DNA of 64,000 bases from NCBI RefSeq assembly GCF_000007345.1, contig NC_003552.1, positions 5,332,001-5,396,000 on the forward strand, read 5' to 3'. A program made the translations under genes and the position numbers. The DNA is from Methanosarcina acetivorans C2A. GTDB lineage: Archaea > Halobacteriota > Methanosarcinia > Methanosarcinales > Methanosarcinaceae. The notes under the pieces are model-generated. The model did not search any database and was not told the origin of the DNA. It worked only from the letters and a program-made list of their open reading frames with translations. Shown piece by piece: positions 53,318-62,083 of this stretch (its first letter is position 1; each line of letters opens with the position of its first letter).

Positions 53318-55255
53318 TTGCTCGAAACCTTAGTGTACGGCGCAATTGCCGCTCTTGTATCCGGAACTGTCCTTCCTCTCCTGTACCGCAGTAAAAACAC
53401 AAGAAAGACTGCTTTTGGCCTTTCTCTTATCTCATCAATCCTGCTCCTGGTTTTTGCAGGTACGGTCCTTTATACAGGGAAAGAGCCCGTATTTCCGGCC
53501 ATCGGATTCCTGCCGGGCCTGGACTTCACCCTGGCTGCAGACCGGCTTTCAGCCGGGTTTATCCTCTTAATTGCAGCAGTCGTGCCCGGAGTTTCAATAT
53601 ATTCGGTCGAATATGTAGAACACGCAAAAAGCGAGGACGGGAAAAACCTGCAGGCAGCCCTGACAAATCTCTTTATCCTTGCCATGCTGATGGTCGTACT
53701 TGCAGGCAATATGGTAGGCTTCCTGATTTTCTGGGAAATAATGTCCCTTTCCTCGCTCCTACTGGTGCTGCATAACTATTCCTCGGAGGAGAACAAAAAA
53801 GCCGGCTTTTTCTACTTCGTGATGACAAATATCAGCACAGCTTTTCTCTTCCTGGGCTTCATAAGCCTCTTCAGGCTTACAGGCTCTACGGAGTTCGGAC
53901 CGCTTGAATACGCTGCAGGTGAGCTGACTCTTCCCTTCCTCTCCCTTTTTGTCGGCTTTGGGGTCAAGGCAGGACTTGTGCCTTTCCACAAGTGGCTGCC
54001 CTATGCCCACCCTGCAGCGCCGTCAAGTGTCTCGGCCCTGATGTCCGGAGTTATGCTGAAGGTTGCAGTCTACGGTTTCCTGCGTTTCCTGCTCTCAATC
54101 TCCACGCCTGAACTCTGGTGGGGAGTGCTTATCCTTACAGCAGGCAGCCTTTCAGCTCTCTTCGGGGTAATTTACGCCCTGAAAGAAAACGACATAAAAA
54201 GGCTCCTTGCCTACAGCAGCATTGAAAACATAGGGATCATTTTCACGGGAATCGGGCTATATGTCATCTTTGGGGTTGAAGGACTTGAAACCCTTGCCCT
54301 GTTAAGCCTTGTAGGAGCCTGTTTCCACTCCTTTAACCATGCCCTCTTCAAAAGCCTGCTTTTCCTCTGTGCAGGCTCGGTGGTTCATGCCACAGGCACA
54401 CGGAAAATCGAAGCCCTCGGGGGACTTGTAAAAAGCATGCCTGCGACCTCAGCCCTTTTCATGATAGGCTCGGTCTCGATTGCAGCCCTGCCCCCAACAA
54501 ACGGTTTTGCCGGCGAGCTCCTGCTCTACCAGGCTTTCTTCCAGTCCTTTGCCGTAACCGACCCCCTTCTTACCGTATTTCTAATAATTGCCCTCTCAAG
54601 CTTTGCTCTGACCGGAGCGCTGGCAGCTGCCCTTTTCGTAAAACTTTTCGGGATCACCTGCCTTGCCATGCCACGTTCGGAAAAGAGCCGCCTTGCAGAA
54701 GAAGTCCGGAAACCCATGCTGATAGGCCCCGCAGTGCCGGCAGCCTTCTGCATACTTGGAGGGCTTTTCTCAAAGCAGCTCCTTTCTCTTGCAGGCTGGA
54801 AGATTGAGTTTCCGGACCTGCTTTTGCTAGGATTTCTACTCGGGTTGATATATGCAGCCCTTTTCGTGCTGATCCGTACCCGTACAAAAGAAACGAACCC
54901 TTCAAGGATCAGCGAGACCTGGAGATGCGGAATTCCGACCGTTGCCCCTTACATGGAATACAGTTCTGCAGGCTTTTCCGAGCCTCTTGTGATGATCTTC
55001 AAAAGCGTTTATAGGACAAAGATCGTGCACAGAGCCGAGTACCTCGACAGGCAGGAAAGTCTCGTTAAGAATGGGAATGTGGAAATCCGCCTGGTCCGCT
55101 TCTTTGAAGAATACCTTTACATCCCTCCTGCACGGGCAATCGAGGGCTTTTCGAAATACGTTTCAAAACTGCAGAACGGAAAACTTGACAGTTACGTCCT
55201 TTACGCCTTTCTGGCAGTCATTGTATTGACAATAGCAACAGGAGGCTTTGTATGA
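53318..55255 (+). CDS. Hydrogenase-4/complex I-like membrane subunit, HyfB/HycC type (NuoL/MrpA family)
   Basis: First gene of a six-gene unit. About 645 residues and fifteen or so membrane helices of the ion-translocating antiporter family. Conserved blocks are present: GFLIFWEIMSLSSLLLVLHNY with the key Glu, FGVKAGLVPFHKWLPYAHPAAPSSVSALMSGVMLKVAVYG (in pieces) with the channel Lys and His, and LLAYSSIENIGII. These channel residues are intact, unlike the redox residues of the peripheral subunits. GTG 53309 is possible, but TTG 53318 has GAGGAG at ideal spacing. The C-terminal hydrophilic part (about 530-620) is typical of HyfB. It ends as GTATGA, overlapping the next gene. Confidence 0.9.
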   Translation: MLETLVYGAIAALVSGTVLPLLYRSKNTRKTAFGLSLISSILLLVFAGTVLYTGKEPVFPAIGFLPGLDFTLAADRLSAGFILLIAAVVPGVSIYSVEYVEHAKSEDGKNLQAALTNLFILAMLMVVLAGNMVGFLIFWEIMSLSSLLLVLHNYSSEENKKAGFFYFVMTNISTAFLFLGFISLFRLTGSTEFGPLEYAAGELTLPFLSLFVGFGVKAGLVPFHKWLPYAHPAAPSSVSALMSGVMLKVAVYGFLRFLLSISTPELWWGVLILTAGSLSALFGVIYALKENDIKRLLAYSSIENIGIIFTGIGLYVIFGVEGLETLALLSLVGACFHSFNHALFKSLLFLCAGSVVHATGTRKIEALGGLVKSMPATSALFMIGSVSIAALPPTNGFAGELLLYQAFFQSFAVTDPLLTVFLIIALSSFALTGALAAALFVKLFGITCLAMPRSEKSRLAEEVRKPMLIGPAVPAAFCILGGLFSKQLLSLAGWKIEFPDLLLLGFLLGLIYAALFVLIRTRTKETNPSRISETWRCGIPTVAPYMEYSSAGFSEPLVMIFKSVYRTKIVHRAEYLDRQESLVKNGNVEIRLVRFFEEYLYIPPARAIEGFSKYVSKLQNGKLDSYVLYAFLAVIVLTIATGGFV

Positions 55256-56193
55256 ACACCTCGTTCCTGCTCTTTGCCCTCTTAAATCCGCTTTTTGCCC
55301 TGCTGGCAGCTCCTCTGTACATGGCTCTGATCCGGAAGGTAAAGGCATATGCCCAGTGGAGAAAAGGCCCGAGGCTCTTTCAGGTCTATTACGACTTAAA
55401 AAAACTCATGCAAAAGGAAGCTGTCTATTCTCCGACTTCGTCATGGGTCATGCGCTTTACCCCATACCTCAACCTTTCGACCCTGCTCGTCTGTTCCCTC
55501 TTCGTACCCCTGATCTTTGTCCCGGAACCTGCAGGAGGGCTCGGAAACATTATTGTCTTCCTGTACCTCCTGGCGCTTGAAAGGTTCTTTACCGCCCTGG
55601 GAGGACTTGACGCCGGGAGTGCTTTCGGAGGCATGGGCAGTTCAAGGTCGATGAGCCTTGCAGCCGTAATCGAACCGACAATGGTGGTCTCTTTTGCAGC
55701 TCTTGCCTTTGTGCTGAAAAGCCTTAACCTGCACCGGATGTTTGCCCTTACTGCAGGCACGGTCCTTCCCATAAGCCCGACCCTTGTCCTGGTCTCAATC
55801 TCGCTTTTCATTATCCTTATAGTGGAAACCGGCAGGCTACCTGTGGACAACCCGGCGACTCACCTTGAACTTACCATGATTAATGAAGCAATGATCCTCG
55901 AACAGACAGGAAAGAACCTTGCCCTGCTGGAACTTGCCCATGCCCTTAAACAGTTCCTGTTGATGGGGATATTGATCAACACGATCCTTCCGGTAGGGCT
56001 CAGCACGGAAATCGATGCCGGAAAAATTGCGGTTTCAGCCCTTCTCTTCCTCCTGAAGGCAGGGCTGCTTGCAGTAATAATCGGGCTCTTTGAATCATCC
56101 GTTGCAAAGATGAGGCTCTTCAGGCTTCCTGCATTTTATGTGATGGCATTTTTCTTTTCAGCCCTTACCATCCTTATCGAGGTGTTTGCATGA
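55252..56193 (+). CDS. Hydrogenase-4/complex I-like membrane subunit, HyfC/HycD type (NuoH family)
   Basis: A 313-residue membrane protein with about eight helices, corresponding to NuoH, which links the peripheral redox arm to the membrane arm. Recognisable blocks: LIRKVKAYAQWRKGPRLFQVYYDLKKLMQKE (in pieces), GGLDAGSAFGGMGSSRSMSLA, and ETGRLPVDNPATHLELTMINEAM. The conserved acidic residues on the peripheral-facing loops (E and D in ETGRLPVDNP and EL..I.EAM) are kept. It overlaps both neighbours by 4 bases, so translation is coupled along the unit. Confidence 0.92.
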   Translation: MNTSFLLFALLNPLFALLAAPLYMALIRKVKAYAQWRKGPRLFQVYYDLKKLMQKEAVYSPTSSWVMRFTPYLNLSTLLVCSLFVPLIFVPEPAGGLGNIIVFLYLLALERFFTALGGLDAGSAFGGMGSSRSMSLAAVIEPTMVVSFAALAFVLKSLNLHRMFALTAGTVLPISPTLVLVSISLFIILIVETGRLPVDNPATHLELTMINEAMILEQTGKNLALLELAHALKQFLLMGILINTILPVGLSTEIDAGKIAVSALLFLLKAGLLAVIIGLFESSVAKMRLFRLPAFYVMAFFFSALTILIEVFA

Positions 56194-56876
56194 TTGACCC
56201 GCTCTTCCTTGAAGGCATAATAAAGATCCTTTTCGTCTTTGTCCTTATCAGTGCAGGGCTGATCATCTCAACCCGCAACCTGAGTTCGGTCCTTACAACT
56301 TATACCGTCCAGTCTTTCCTGCTGGCTGCTGTATCCTTCCTCCTCTACCTGATAGACGGGAAAGGGGAGCTTCTGCTGCTGGCAGGCCTGACCCTGGCAA
56401 GCAAAGTAATCCTGATCCCTTACTTTATCTCCAGGATAGAAGAAAAAATCAAAATCGGAAGAGACCTCCACTTTGCATATCTGGAGCCAACGACCTCCCT
56501 CCTTCTGAGCATAGGGATTATCCTCCTCTCCTATACCTTCCTTTCAAAGGTCTTCGAAGACCTGCCCCTCTCGAAACTCTTCTTCTTCGGGGCTGTTATC
56601 GGGCTTTCCCTGACCCTGATGGGCATGCTTGTGATGTTCAGCAGAAAAAAGGTCGTCACAAAAGCACTTGGCTACCTCAGCATGGAAAACGGAGTCCTGA
56701 TGTTCGGCCTCTTTGTTACCGAACTTCCCTTTATCATCGAAGTCCTGATCATAATCGACCTTATCATCCTGGTCATGCTGACCACGATTCTGGCTGTGGG
56801 GATGGATTCGAGCATTGAGGAGTACCGGCAGAAATTCCGGAAACTGCAGGTCTGGACAGGAGTTGAGTCCCAGTGA
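56190..56876 (+). CDS. Hydrogenase-4 subunit HyfE-like membrane protein (NuoK-related)
   Basis: A 228-residue membrane protein with six or seven helices. The central SAGLIISTRNLSSVLTTYTVQSF and the Glu-containing GYLSMENGVLMFGLF resemble HyfE, which holds a NuoK-like core. The C-terminal tail is hydrophilic (SSIEEYRQKFRKLQVW). HyfE subunits are found in hydrogenase-4 and in Ehr-type complexes but not in the short Ech hydrogenases, which helps place this unit. It overlaps both neighbouring genes by 4 bases. Confidence 0.88.
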   Translation: MIDPLFLEGIIKILFVFVLISAGLIISTRNLSSVLTTYTVQSFLLAAVSFLLYLIDGKGELLLLAGLTLASKVILIPYFISRIEEKIKIGRDLHFAYLEPTTSLLLSIGIILLSYTFLSKVFEDLPLSKLFFFGAVIGLSLTLMGMLVMFSRKKVVTKALGYLSMENGVLMFGLFVTELPFIIEVLIIIDLIILVMLTTILAVGMDSSIEEYRQKFRKLQVWTGVESQ

Positions 56877-58423
56877 TTCGGTATTATCTCCTGGTAATGG
56901 GACTGTTCCTGACACTCGGCCTGATTCCGAAGTCCCACAGGTTAATGAATGCTCTTGCCGCAGGAAACGGCCTCCTGCACCTTGCCATGAGCTGCGTTGC
57001 CCTGCTTATCTTTGACCTGCCCGGAAGGCTCGGAGAAACCCTCTATCTTGACCACCTCAACATTTACGTGGAACTAATAACAGCCCTGGGCTTTTCCGCA
57101 GCGGCCTTCTATGCCAGAGGATATACAGACAGCCTTATGGAAGCCGGAGAGCTTGACCCCAAAAATCTGAAGACCTTCTACCTTGCCTTCAACCTCCTGC
57201 TCATTACAGCCACTGTTGCGCTCTTTTCGGACAATCTGGCGCTATTCTGGATCTTTGCAGAACTCACAACGGTCTGCGCTGCCATGCTTGTTGCAATCCT
57301 TTCTGCGAGGGAGAATATCGATGCCGCCTTAAAGTACGTCTTCATAGTCTCCGGATCCATGCTCTTTGCTTTCCTCGGGCTGATTTTCCTCTTCACCCTC
57401 TCGGAACAGGCCCTAGGGGAAGGTACCCTTGACTGGACGGAGCTGGCAGTCCATGCCTCGGAGTTTTCACCTGCCCTCCTCCTTGCAAGCTTTAGCTTCA
57501 TGTTCATAGGCTTCGGGGCAAAAGCAGGAGTGGCTCCTTTCCACACCTGGCTCCCGGACGCCTATGCAAGAGCTCCATCGGTTAGTGCAATTCTCTCAGG
57601 GCTGATGCAGAACCTGGGGATCTACGGCATAATAAGGATATACGCCCTGCTCAAGGAAAACGGTGCTGCCTCCCAGGCATCTTTGATCCTGATAGCAGCC
57701 GGGGTTTTCTCAATTGCACTTGCGTCCTTCAGCATGTTCCAGCAGAGGAACTTAAAGCGACTGATAGCCTTTTCAAGCGTTGAGCACATGGGTCTGCTCC
57801 TCATAGGGATAGGGATAGGGACGCCTCTTGCCCTTTTCTGGACTTTGTTTTACATGCTCGTCCATGTCCTAGTAAAGGAAACTCTCCTGTTTTCCGCAGG
57901 CATCCTGCACAGGCAGTACAGGAGCAACATGCGCGAAGACATGAAAGACGTCTTTAAACTCCAGCCAAGAGCTGCCTGGGGCCTTATCCTCGGGAGCATT
58001 GCAATCATAGGAATGCCGCCTTTCCCCCTCTTTCCGGCAAAATTCTTCATCCTGCTGGAAAGCGCGGAGATTTCGCCCTACCTGACCCTTGCGGTGCTGC
58101 TGATGCTCATCCTTGCAGCCGCTTCCTTTGCAAACTTCCTCCTGAAAGCTTTCTCAAAGGTGACTATCGAGGGAGAAAATAGAAAAGAAGAGCACAGCCA
58201 CACAACAGGGGCTCCTGAAGGAAAAGGAGGAGCCGTAAAGGAAAGCTCCGCAGGAAAAGCAGGAAATGAGGAAAGAAGGCTTCCAACCAGGTATATGGTG
58301 AGGGAAGGGATGAGGGTCCCGGTGGTTTTCATGCTGGCTCTGGCCCTTGTCCTCGGCTTCTATTTCCCGGACGCGCTTAAGAACCTGCTTGATGCGATAA
58401 TTCTTGAACTCGGGTATGTGTAA
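56873..58423 (+). CDS. Hydrogenase-4/complex I-like membrane subunit, HyfF type (NuoN/NuoM family)
   Basis: Second antiporter-like subunit, 516 residues and about fourteen helices. Conserved blocks: LALFWIFAELTTVCAAMLVAI with the membrane Glu, FGAKAGVAPFHTWLPDAYARAPSVSAILSGLMQNLGIYG (in pieces) with Lys and His, and LIAFSSVEHMGLLLIG. The second channel Lys of many NuoN/NuoM proteins is Gln/Asn here (LMQNLG), as in several HyfF proteins. A hydrophilic insertion of about 45 residues with a His-rich start (EEHSHTTGAPEGKGG) interrupts the last helices at about 433-478. The start is GTG 56873, overlapping the previous stop. Confidence 0.9.
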   Translation: MIRYYLLVMGLFLTLGLIPKSHRLMNALAAGNGLLHLAMSCVALLIFDLPGRLGETLYLDHLNIYVELITALGFSAAAFYARGYTDSLMEAGELDPKNLKTFYLAFNLLLITATVALFSDNLALFWIFAELTTVCAAMLVAILSARENIDAALKYVFIVSGSMLFAFLGLIFLFTLSEQALGEGTLDWTELAVHASEFSPALLLASFSFMFIGFGAKAGVAPFHTWLPDAYARAPSVSAILSGLMQNLGIYGIIRIYALLKENGAASQASLILIAAGVFSIALASFSMFQQRNLKRLIAFSSVEHMGLLLIGIGIGTPLALFWTLFYMLVHVLVKETLLFSAGILHRQYRSNMREDMKDVFKLQPRAAWGLILGSIAIIGMPPFPLFPAKFFILLESAEISPYLTLAVLLMLILAAASFANFLLKAFSKVTIEGENRKEEHSHTTGAPEGKGGAVKESSAGKAGNEERRLPTRYMVREGMRVPVVFMLALALVLGFYFPDALKNLLDAIILELGYV

Positions 58424-58435
58424 GGAGCGGTAGAT

Positions 58436-60073
58436 ATGGATGTCAAAATGAATGAGGATACAAAGGAATTGCTTTCAACGATTTCGGGCATTGCGGAAGA
58501 AGAGCCCGAACTGCTCAGTGCCCGGGAAAACGAAATATACCTGAAAATTTCGGAAGCAGGGTTTGAAGATATAACCCCTGCACTTGCGGAAAGGAAGTTC
58601 AGCCTAATAGGCCTCTTCTGTGCGGAAGTTTTTGAAAATACTGACGGTTTTACTCTCTTTTATGCTTTCAAACAGGCAGGAAAAGCCTCTGTCCTTGTAC
58701 TTGTCCGGGAGCCGGGAAAAGAAAAAAGAGTCAGCTCGGTTGCAGGAATTTTCCCTTCAGCCTCCTGGTTTGAGCGGGAAATAAGGGACGGATTCGGGCT
58801 GGACTTCGCCGGAGCCCTTGATAATAGAAGACTTTTCCTGCACGAGTGCTATCACGAAGGTTTCCATCCCCTGCAAAAGGCTTTCAAAAACGGGCCGGTT
58901 CATCCGGTTGAAACTCCTAGCAAGGAATACAAATTCAGACAGGTTAAAGGCGAAGGTGTGTACCAGATCCCTGTCGGGCCCGTGCATGCCGGAATAATCG
59001 AACCCGGGCATTTCAGATTCAGCGTGATAGGAGAGCCCATATTCAGCCTTGAAATCCGGCTTTTTTACAAGCACAGGGGCATAGAAAAACTGGCTGAAGG
59101 AAAAAGCCCCTCGGAATGCGTCGCTCTTGCCGAAGCCGTGAGCGGGGATGAGAGCATGGCAAATGCAACAGGGTTCTGCATGGCAGTGGAGCAGGCCTGC
59201 GGAATAAGCGTGCCTGAAAGGGCTGAACGCTTGCGAGCAATAATGCTTGAGCTCGAACGTATCTATTCCCTGTTAGGAGACCTTGCCGGAATGGCTGTTG
59301 ATGTTGGTTTCGCGCTTGTTGCAAGCCCCTTCTCCATATTGAGGGAAGAGGTATTCAGGCAGAACGAAAAACTGACCGGCTCAAGATTCCTGCGCGGGAT
59401 TACCGTTTTAGGAGGGCTGAAAAAAGATATTCCCGATTCGGCTTTGAAAGAGCTTCCAGCCTTCCTTGAGAAATTTTCGCGGGCATTTGAATCGGCTTAT
59501 GACAGAGCGATGTCTTCATCTTCCCTTATCGACAGGTTTGCAACGACAGGTGTGATAAAAAAGGAACTTGTCTCCCCACTTAACCTTACAGGTCCCCTTG
59601 CCAGGGCTTCAGGCTGCCCTGCCGACACCCGGATTGACAGGCCCTATGGAGCCTACAGGGACTTTGCCCCGGAACCTTCAGTCAGGAAAAGAGGGGATGT
59701 GCTCTCACGCTTTGAGATAAAAGCCGATGAGATCCGGGCATCAGTGAACCTGATCCTTCGACTTACAGAAAACCTTCCGCAGGAACCCGTATTTGCTGAA
59801 AACAGGGAGGAAGCTGAAAATATAGGGCAGAACTCAGGGAAAAACGGCAGCTCAGGAGTCACAGGATATTCACTTGCCCTCGTAGAAGCTGCGAGAGGAC
59901 AGAACCTGCACTGGGTCTACCTGAAAAACGGGCTTATTGACAGGTATAAGGTCAGGACCGCATCTTACTGCAACTGGCAGGCTATAGAACATGCAGTAAT
60001 CGGAAACATTGTTCCTGATTTCCCCCTGATAAACAAGAGCCTTAACCTTTCATACGCTGGGACCGACCTTTGA
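58436..60073 (+). CDS. Hydrogenase large-subunit-like protein (HyfG/HycE, NuoCD fusion) lacking both [NiFe] cysteine pairs
   Basis: A 545-residue peripheral subunit. Residues about 1-160 are NuoC-like (ASWFEREIRDGFGLDF); about 175-545 are NuoD/hydrogenase large-subunit-like (VGPVHAGIIEPGHFRF, EIRLFYKHRGIEKL). In [NiFe] hydrogenases the first cysteine pair sits in RICGxC-type sequence; here the site reads AVSGDESMANATGFC (SGDES about 236-240) with no CxxC. The second pair should be DPCxxC near the C-terminus; here the protein ends SLNLSYAGTDL. No [NiFe] site can form. This is the defining trait of energy-converting-hydrogenase-related (Ehr) complexes. It starts 12 bases after the previous gene, with AAGGAG. 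Confidence 0.92.
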   Translation: MDVKMNEDTKELLSTISGIAEEEPELLSARENEIYLKISEAGFEDITPALAERKFSLIGLFCAEVFENTDGFTLFYAFKQAGKASVLVLVREPGKEKRVSSVAGIFPSASWFEREIRDGFGLDFAGALDNRRLFLHECYHEGFHPLQKAFKNGPVHPVETPSKEYKFRQVKGEGVYQIPVGPVHAGIIEPGHFRFSVIGEPIFSLEIRLFYKHRGIEKLAEGKSPSECVALAEAVSGDESMANATGFCMAVEQACGISVPERAERLRAIMLELERIYSLLGDLAGMAVDVGFALVASPFSILREEVFRQNEKLTGSRFLRGITVLGGLKKDIPDSALKELPAFLEKFSRAFESAYDRAMSSSSLIDRFATTGVIKKELVSPLNLTGPLARASGCPADTRIDRPYGAYRDFAPEPSVRKRGDVLSRFEIKADEIRASVNLILRLTENLPQEPVFAENREEAENIGQNSGKNGSSGVTGYSLALVEAARGQNLHWVYLKNGLIDRYKVRTASYCNWQAIEHAVIGNIVPDFPLINKSLNLSYAGTDL

Positions 60074-60119
60074 ACCAGGAGTAATAAAGAGTAATAAAGA
60101 AACACATTGAGGTCTGATT

Positions 60120-60632
60120 ATGGTAAACCCTCTTTCCCTCTTTCTCCGCCCTAAAGTTACGGAGACCTTTAAATTCCGGGATGAAGAACTCGAAGCACTT
60201 GGAGAAGAAATCAAAAAAGAGATCCCGAAAGTTTTCGGGCACAGCCTTGCCATCCGCGAACTGGATTCAGGCAGTGACAACTCCACCGAGATTGAGATCT
60301 CAAACCTCGGGAACCCTCATTATGATGTTGAGAGGTTCGGGATCTCTTTTGTGGCTTCCCCGAGGCATGCTGACATCCTGCTAGTAACAGGAGCTGTCAC
60401 CCTTAACATGGCGGAAGCCGTGAAAAAAACCTATGAAGCCATGCCCTCCCCTAAGTTTGTGGTAGCAGTCGGAGACGACGCTTGTGACGGCGGGATTTAT
60501 AAGGATTCTTATGCCGTACTCAGCGGGGTTGACAAAATCCTGCCCGTGGATATGAAAATTCCCGGGAACCCGCCCTCTCCGAAAGAGATTTTGAAAGGGA
60601 TTTTAGCCCTTGTAAAAAAAGCCTCTAAATAA
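60120..60632 (+). CDS. Hydrogenase small-subunit-like protein (HyfI/HycG, NuoB family) lacking all iron-sulfur ligands
   Basis: A 170-residue NuoB-fold protein, clearly homologous over its length: FVASPRHADILLVTGAVTLNM, VVAVGDDACDGG and MKIPGNPPSP. The four cysteines that bind the proximal [4Fe-4S] cluster are all changed. GSCNGCEIEI-type sequence is GSDNSTEIEI (Asp53, Thr56), the GDC Cys is Asp120 (with a Cys two positions later at 122), and PGCPPSP is PGNPPSP (Asn150). No cluster could be held in the usual way. The gene follows the large-subunit gene by 46 bases and is followed by a hairpin terminator, so it ends the operon. Confidence 0.92.
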   Translation: MVNPLSLFLRPKVTETFKFRDEELEALGEEIKKEIPKVFGHSLAIRELDSGSDNSTEIEISNLGNPHYDVERFGISFVASPRHADILLVTGAVTLNMAEAVKKTYEAMPSPKFVVAVGDDACDGGIYKDSYAVLSGVDKILPVDMKIPGNPPSPKEILKGILALVKKASK

Positions 60633-60653
60633 AAGTATCCAATAATTGTGGAA

Positions 60654-60690
60654 CTCCTTCTGCTTCGAGCAGAGGAGACTTCTTTTTTAA
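60654..60690 (+). terminator. Hairpin terminator of the hydrogenase-like operon
   Basis: CTCC-TTCTGC-TTCG-AGCAGA-GGAG arms (60654-60677) pair around a short loop, followed by ACTTCTTTTTT. It lies 22 bases past the small-subunit stop. Confidence 0.75.
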
Positions 60691-60759
60691 TGTTGAGAAT
60701 TATTATTTTTATTATCGAAACTTCACTTTAGCGTTTAAACTTACTTTTGATTCCTTCCT

Positions 60760-61707
60760 ATGAAGAAAAACTCCCAGAACAGCGTAGGCTCGGATGGAAA
60801 AAGCATGTCTGAAAGTTCGGGAAATCAAGATGCACAAACAGGAAAGGAAGTAGCTGCCACCAAAAAGTGGCTTTCAGTTAAAGAAGCCGAAGCTCTCGGC
60901 TATTACGATTTTATGAGTTACCTGGGAGTGCCCTACTACCATACAGGCGGTCTCGTATCCACCGGAAAACTTGCTGAGTTATGCCGGATCGACTCAAATA
61001 AAAAAGTCCTGATGGTAGGCTGTGGGACCGGTTTTTCTGCCTGCTACCTTGCCCGAAAAATAGGCTGTGAGGTTGTGGGAATTGATATTGCGGAAGTTTC
61101 AATCGAGGAAGCAAAAGAAAGAGCCAGAAGGCAGAGAGTTTCGGATAAGGCAAAATTCAGGGTGGGAGACGCCTATGCCCTGCCCTTTGAAGCCGGGACA
61201 TTTGACGCAGTGGTAACTGAGTCTGTTTCCCAGTTCCTGGACAGGAAAAAGGCCTTCAAAGAATTCTCACGGGTCCTGAAACCGGGAGGCTATATAGGAA
61301 TCAACGAAATGTATAAAGAGGAGAAGATTCCCCCGAAAACCGCTGAAGAAATCGCTCACGCAGAAGAAGTATTCAGGGAAATTACAGGGCTTCCCTTTTC
61401 CCTTCCCACACCAGAAGAATGGAAAAAAGGACTTGAAGAAGTGGGACTGAAAGAAATAAATGTCCGAAAGTTCAGACCTTCCCCGAGTCTCGGAGAAATA
61501 AAAACGTTTATAGAGGGAATGGAAGGAATCTGGAACTTTACCTTCCACTTTGCAGAGCTGATGTTGAAAATAGGAAAGTACTCCCTGTTCAGCAGAAAGA
61601 TCCGTTACCGGTTCAAAAGGCTGGGAGAAGGTAAAAAAATCCTGCTCCGAAAAAAGTCAACCTCAAAATATGCAGGTTACGTCCTCGCTACCGGAATAAA
61701 GGAATAG
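60760..61707 (+). CDS. Class I SAM-dependent methyltransferase
   Basis: A 315-residue methyltransferase. Residues 1-35 are hydrophilic and Ser/Lys-rich. The catalytic fold follows: motif I VLMVGCGTGFSACYLARKIG at about 84-103, acidic motif II VVGIDIAEVS, and FRVGDAYALPFEAGTFDAVV; the post-motif VLKPGGYIGINEMYKEE is present. The C-terminal part (about 225-315) is basic. It resembles sterol/gamma-tocopherol-type or UbiE-like enzymes but the substrate is not evident. It lies 127 bases after the hydrogenase-like operon behind a terminator, so co-regulation is uncertain. Confidence 0.85.
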   Translation: MKKNSQNSVGSDGKSMSESSGNQDAQTGKEVAATKKWLSVKEAEALGYYDFMSYLGVPYYHTGGLVSTGKLAELCRIDSNKKVLMVGCGTGFSACYLARKIGCEVVGIDIAEVSIEEAKERARRQRVSDKAKFRVGDAYALPFEAGTFDAVVTESVSQFLDRKKAFKEFSRVLKPGGYIGINEMYKEEKIPPKTAEEIAHAEEVFREITGLPFSLPTPEEWKKGLEEVGLKEINVRKFRPSPSLGEIKTFIEGMEGIWNFTFHFAELMLKIGKYSLFSRKIRYRFKRLGEGKKILLRKKSTSKYAGYVLATGIKE

Positions 61708-62083
61708 AGAAAAATATGAAACAGGCAGGCAGAAAAGAAAAAAGGGAAGGTGAGGAGTGAAAAGAAGGATAGTAAGTAAAAAAAGACAGATAAAAAGGAA
61801 AAAAAGGAAAAAAGGAAAGAAAAAAGGGAAAAAGGGAGGAAAAAATAGACAGAGGAAAAAAGAGGCAGAAAGAAAAAAGGAGTTTAACTTTAAGAATGGG
61901 AGGGATTTTTGGAAAAAAATATAAGGTATCAACTGAAAAGTAGCGCATGAGTGTTGCATTAAGTCCCCCTCACGGTTATCTCCTGGGAGAAAAAAAGGAC
62001 TTTTGCCAATAAGGTTGCTTCCAGAAAAATGAAGGAGAAATTCTCCGGCATACTGAAGAAGCTTCAAGGGGAGATGGAATGAA
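61708..62083. repeat. Purine-rich low-complexity tract in an intergenic region
   Basis: The strand shown is almost only A and G from about 61730 to 61880, built from variants of AAAAAGGAAA. The opposite strand gives long Phe/Leu/Ser frames that are artefacts of this composition. The remainder to 62083 holds the leader of the next gene, including GGGGAGATGGA just before its start. No gene seen. Confidence 0.8.

Noticed and set aside
53185-53400. Minus-strand frame at the start of the hydrogenase-like operon
   Set aside because: It overlaps the beginning of the first subunit gene, has no promoter and no protein-like pattern.
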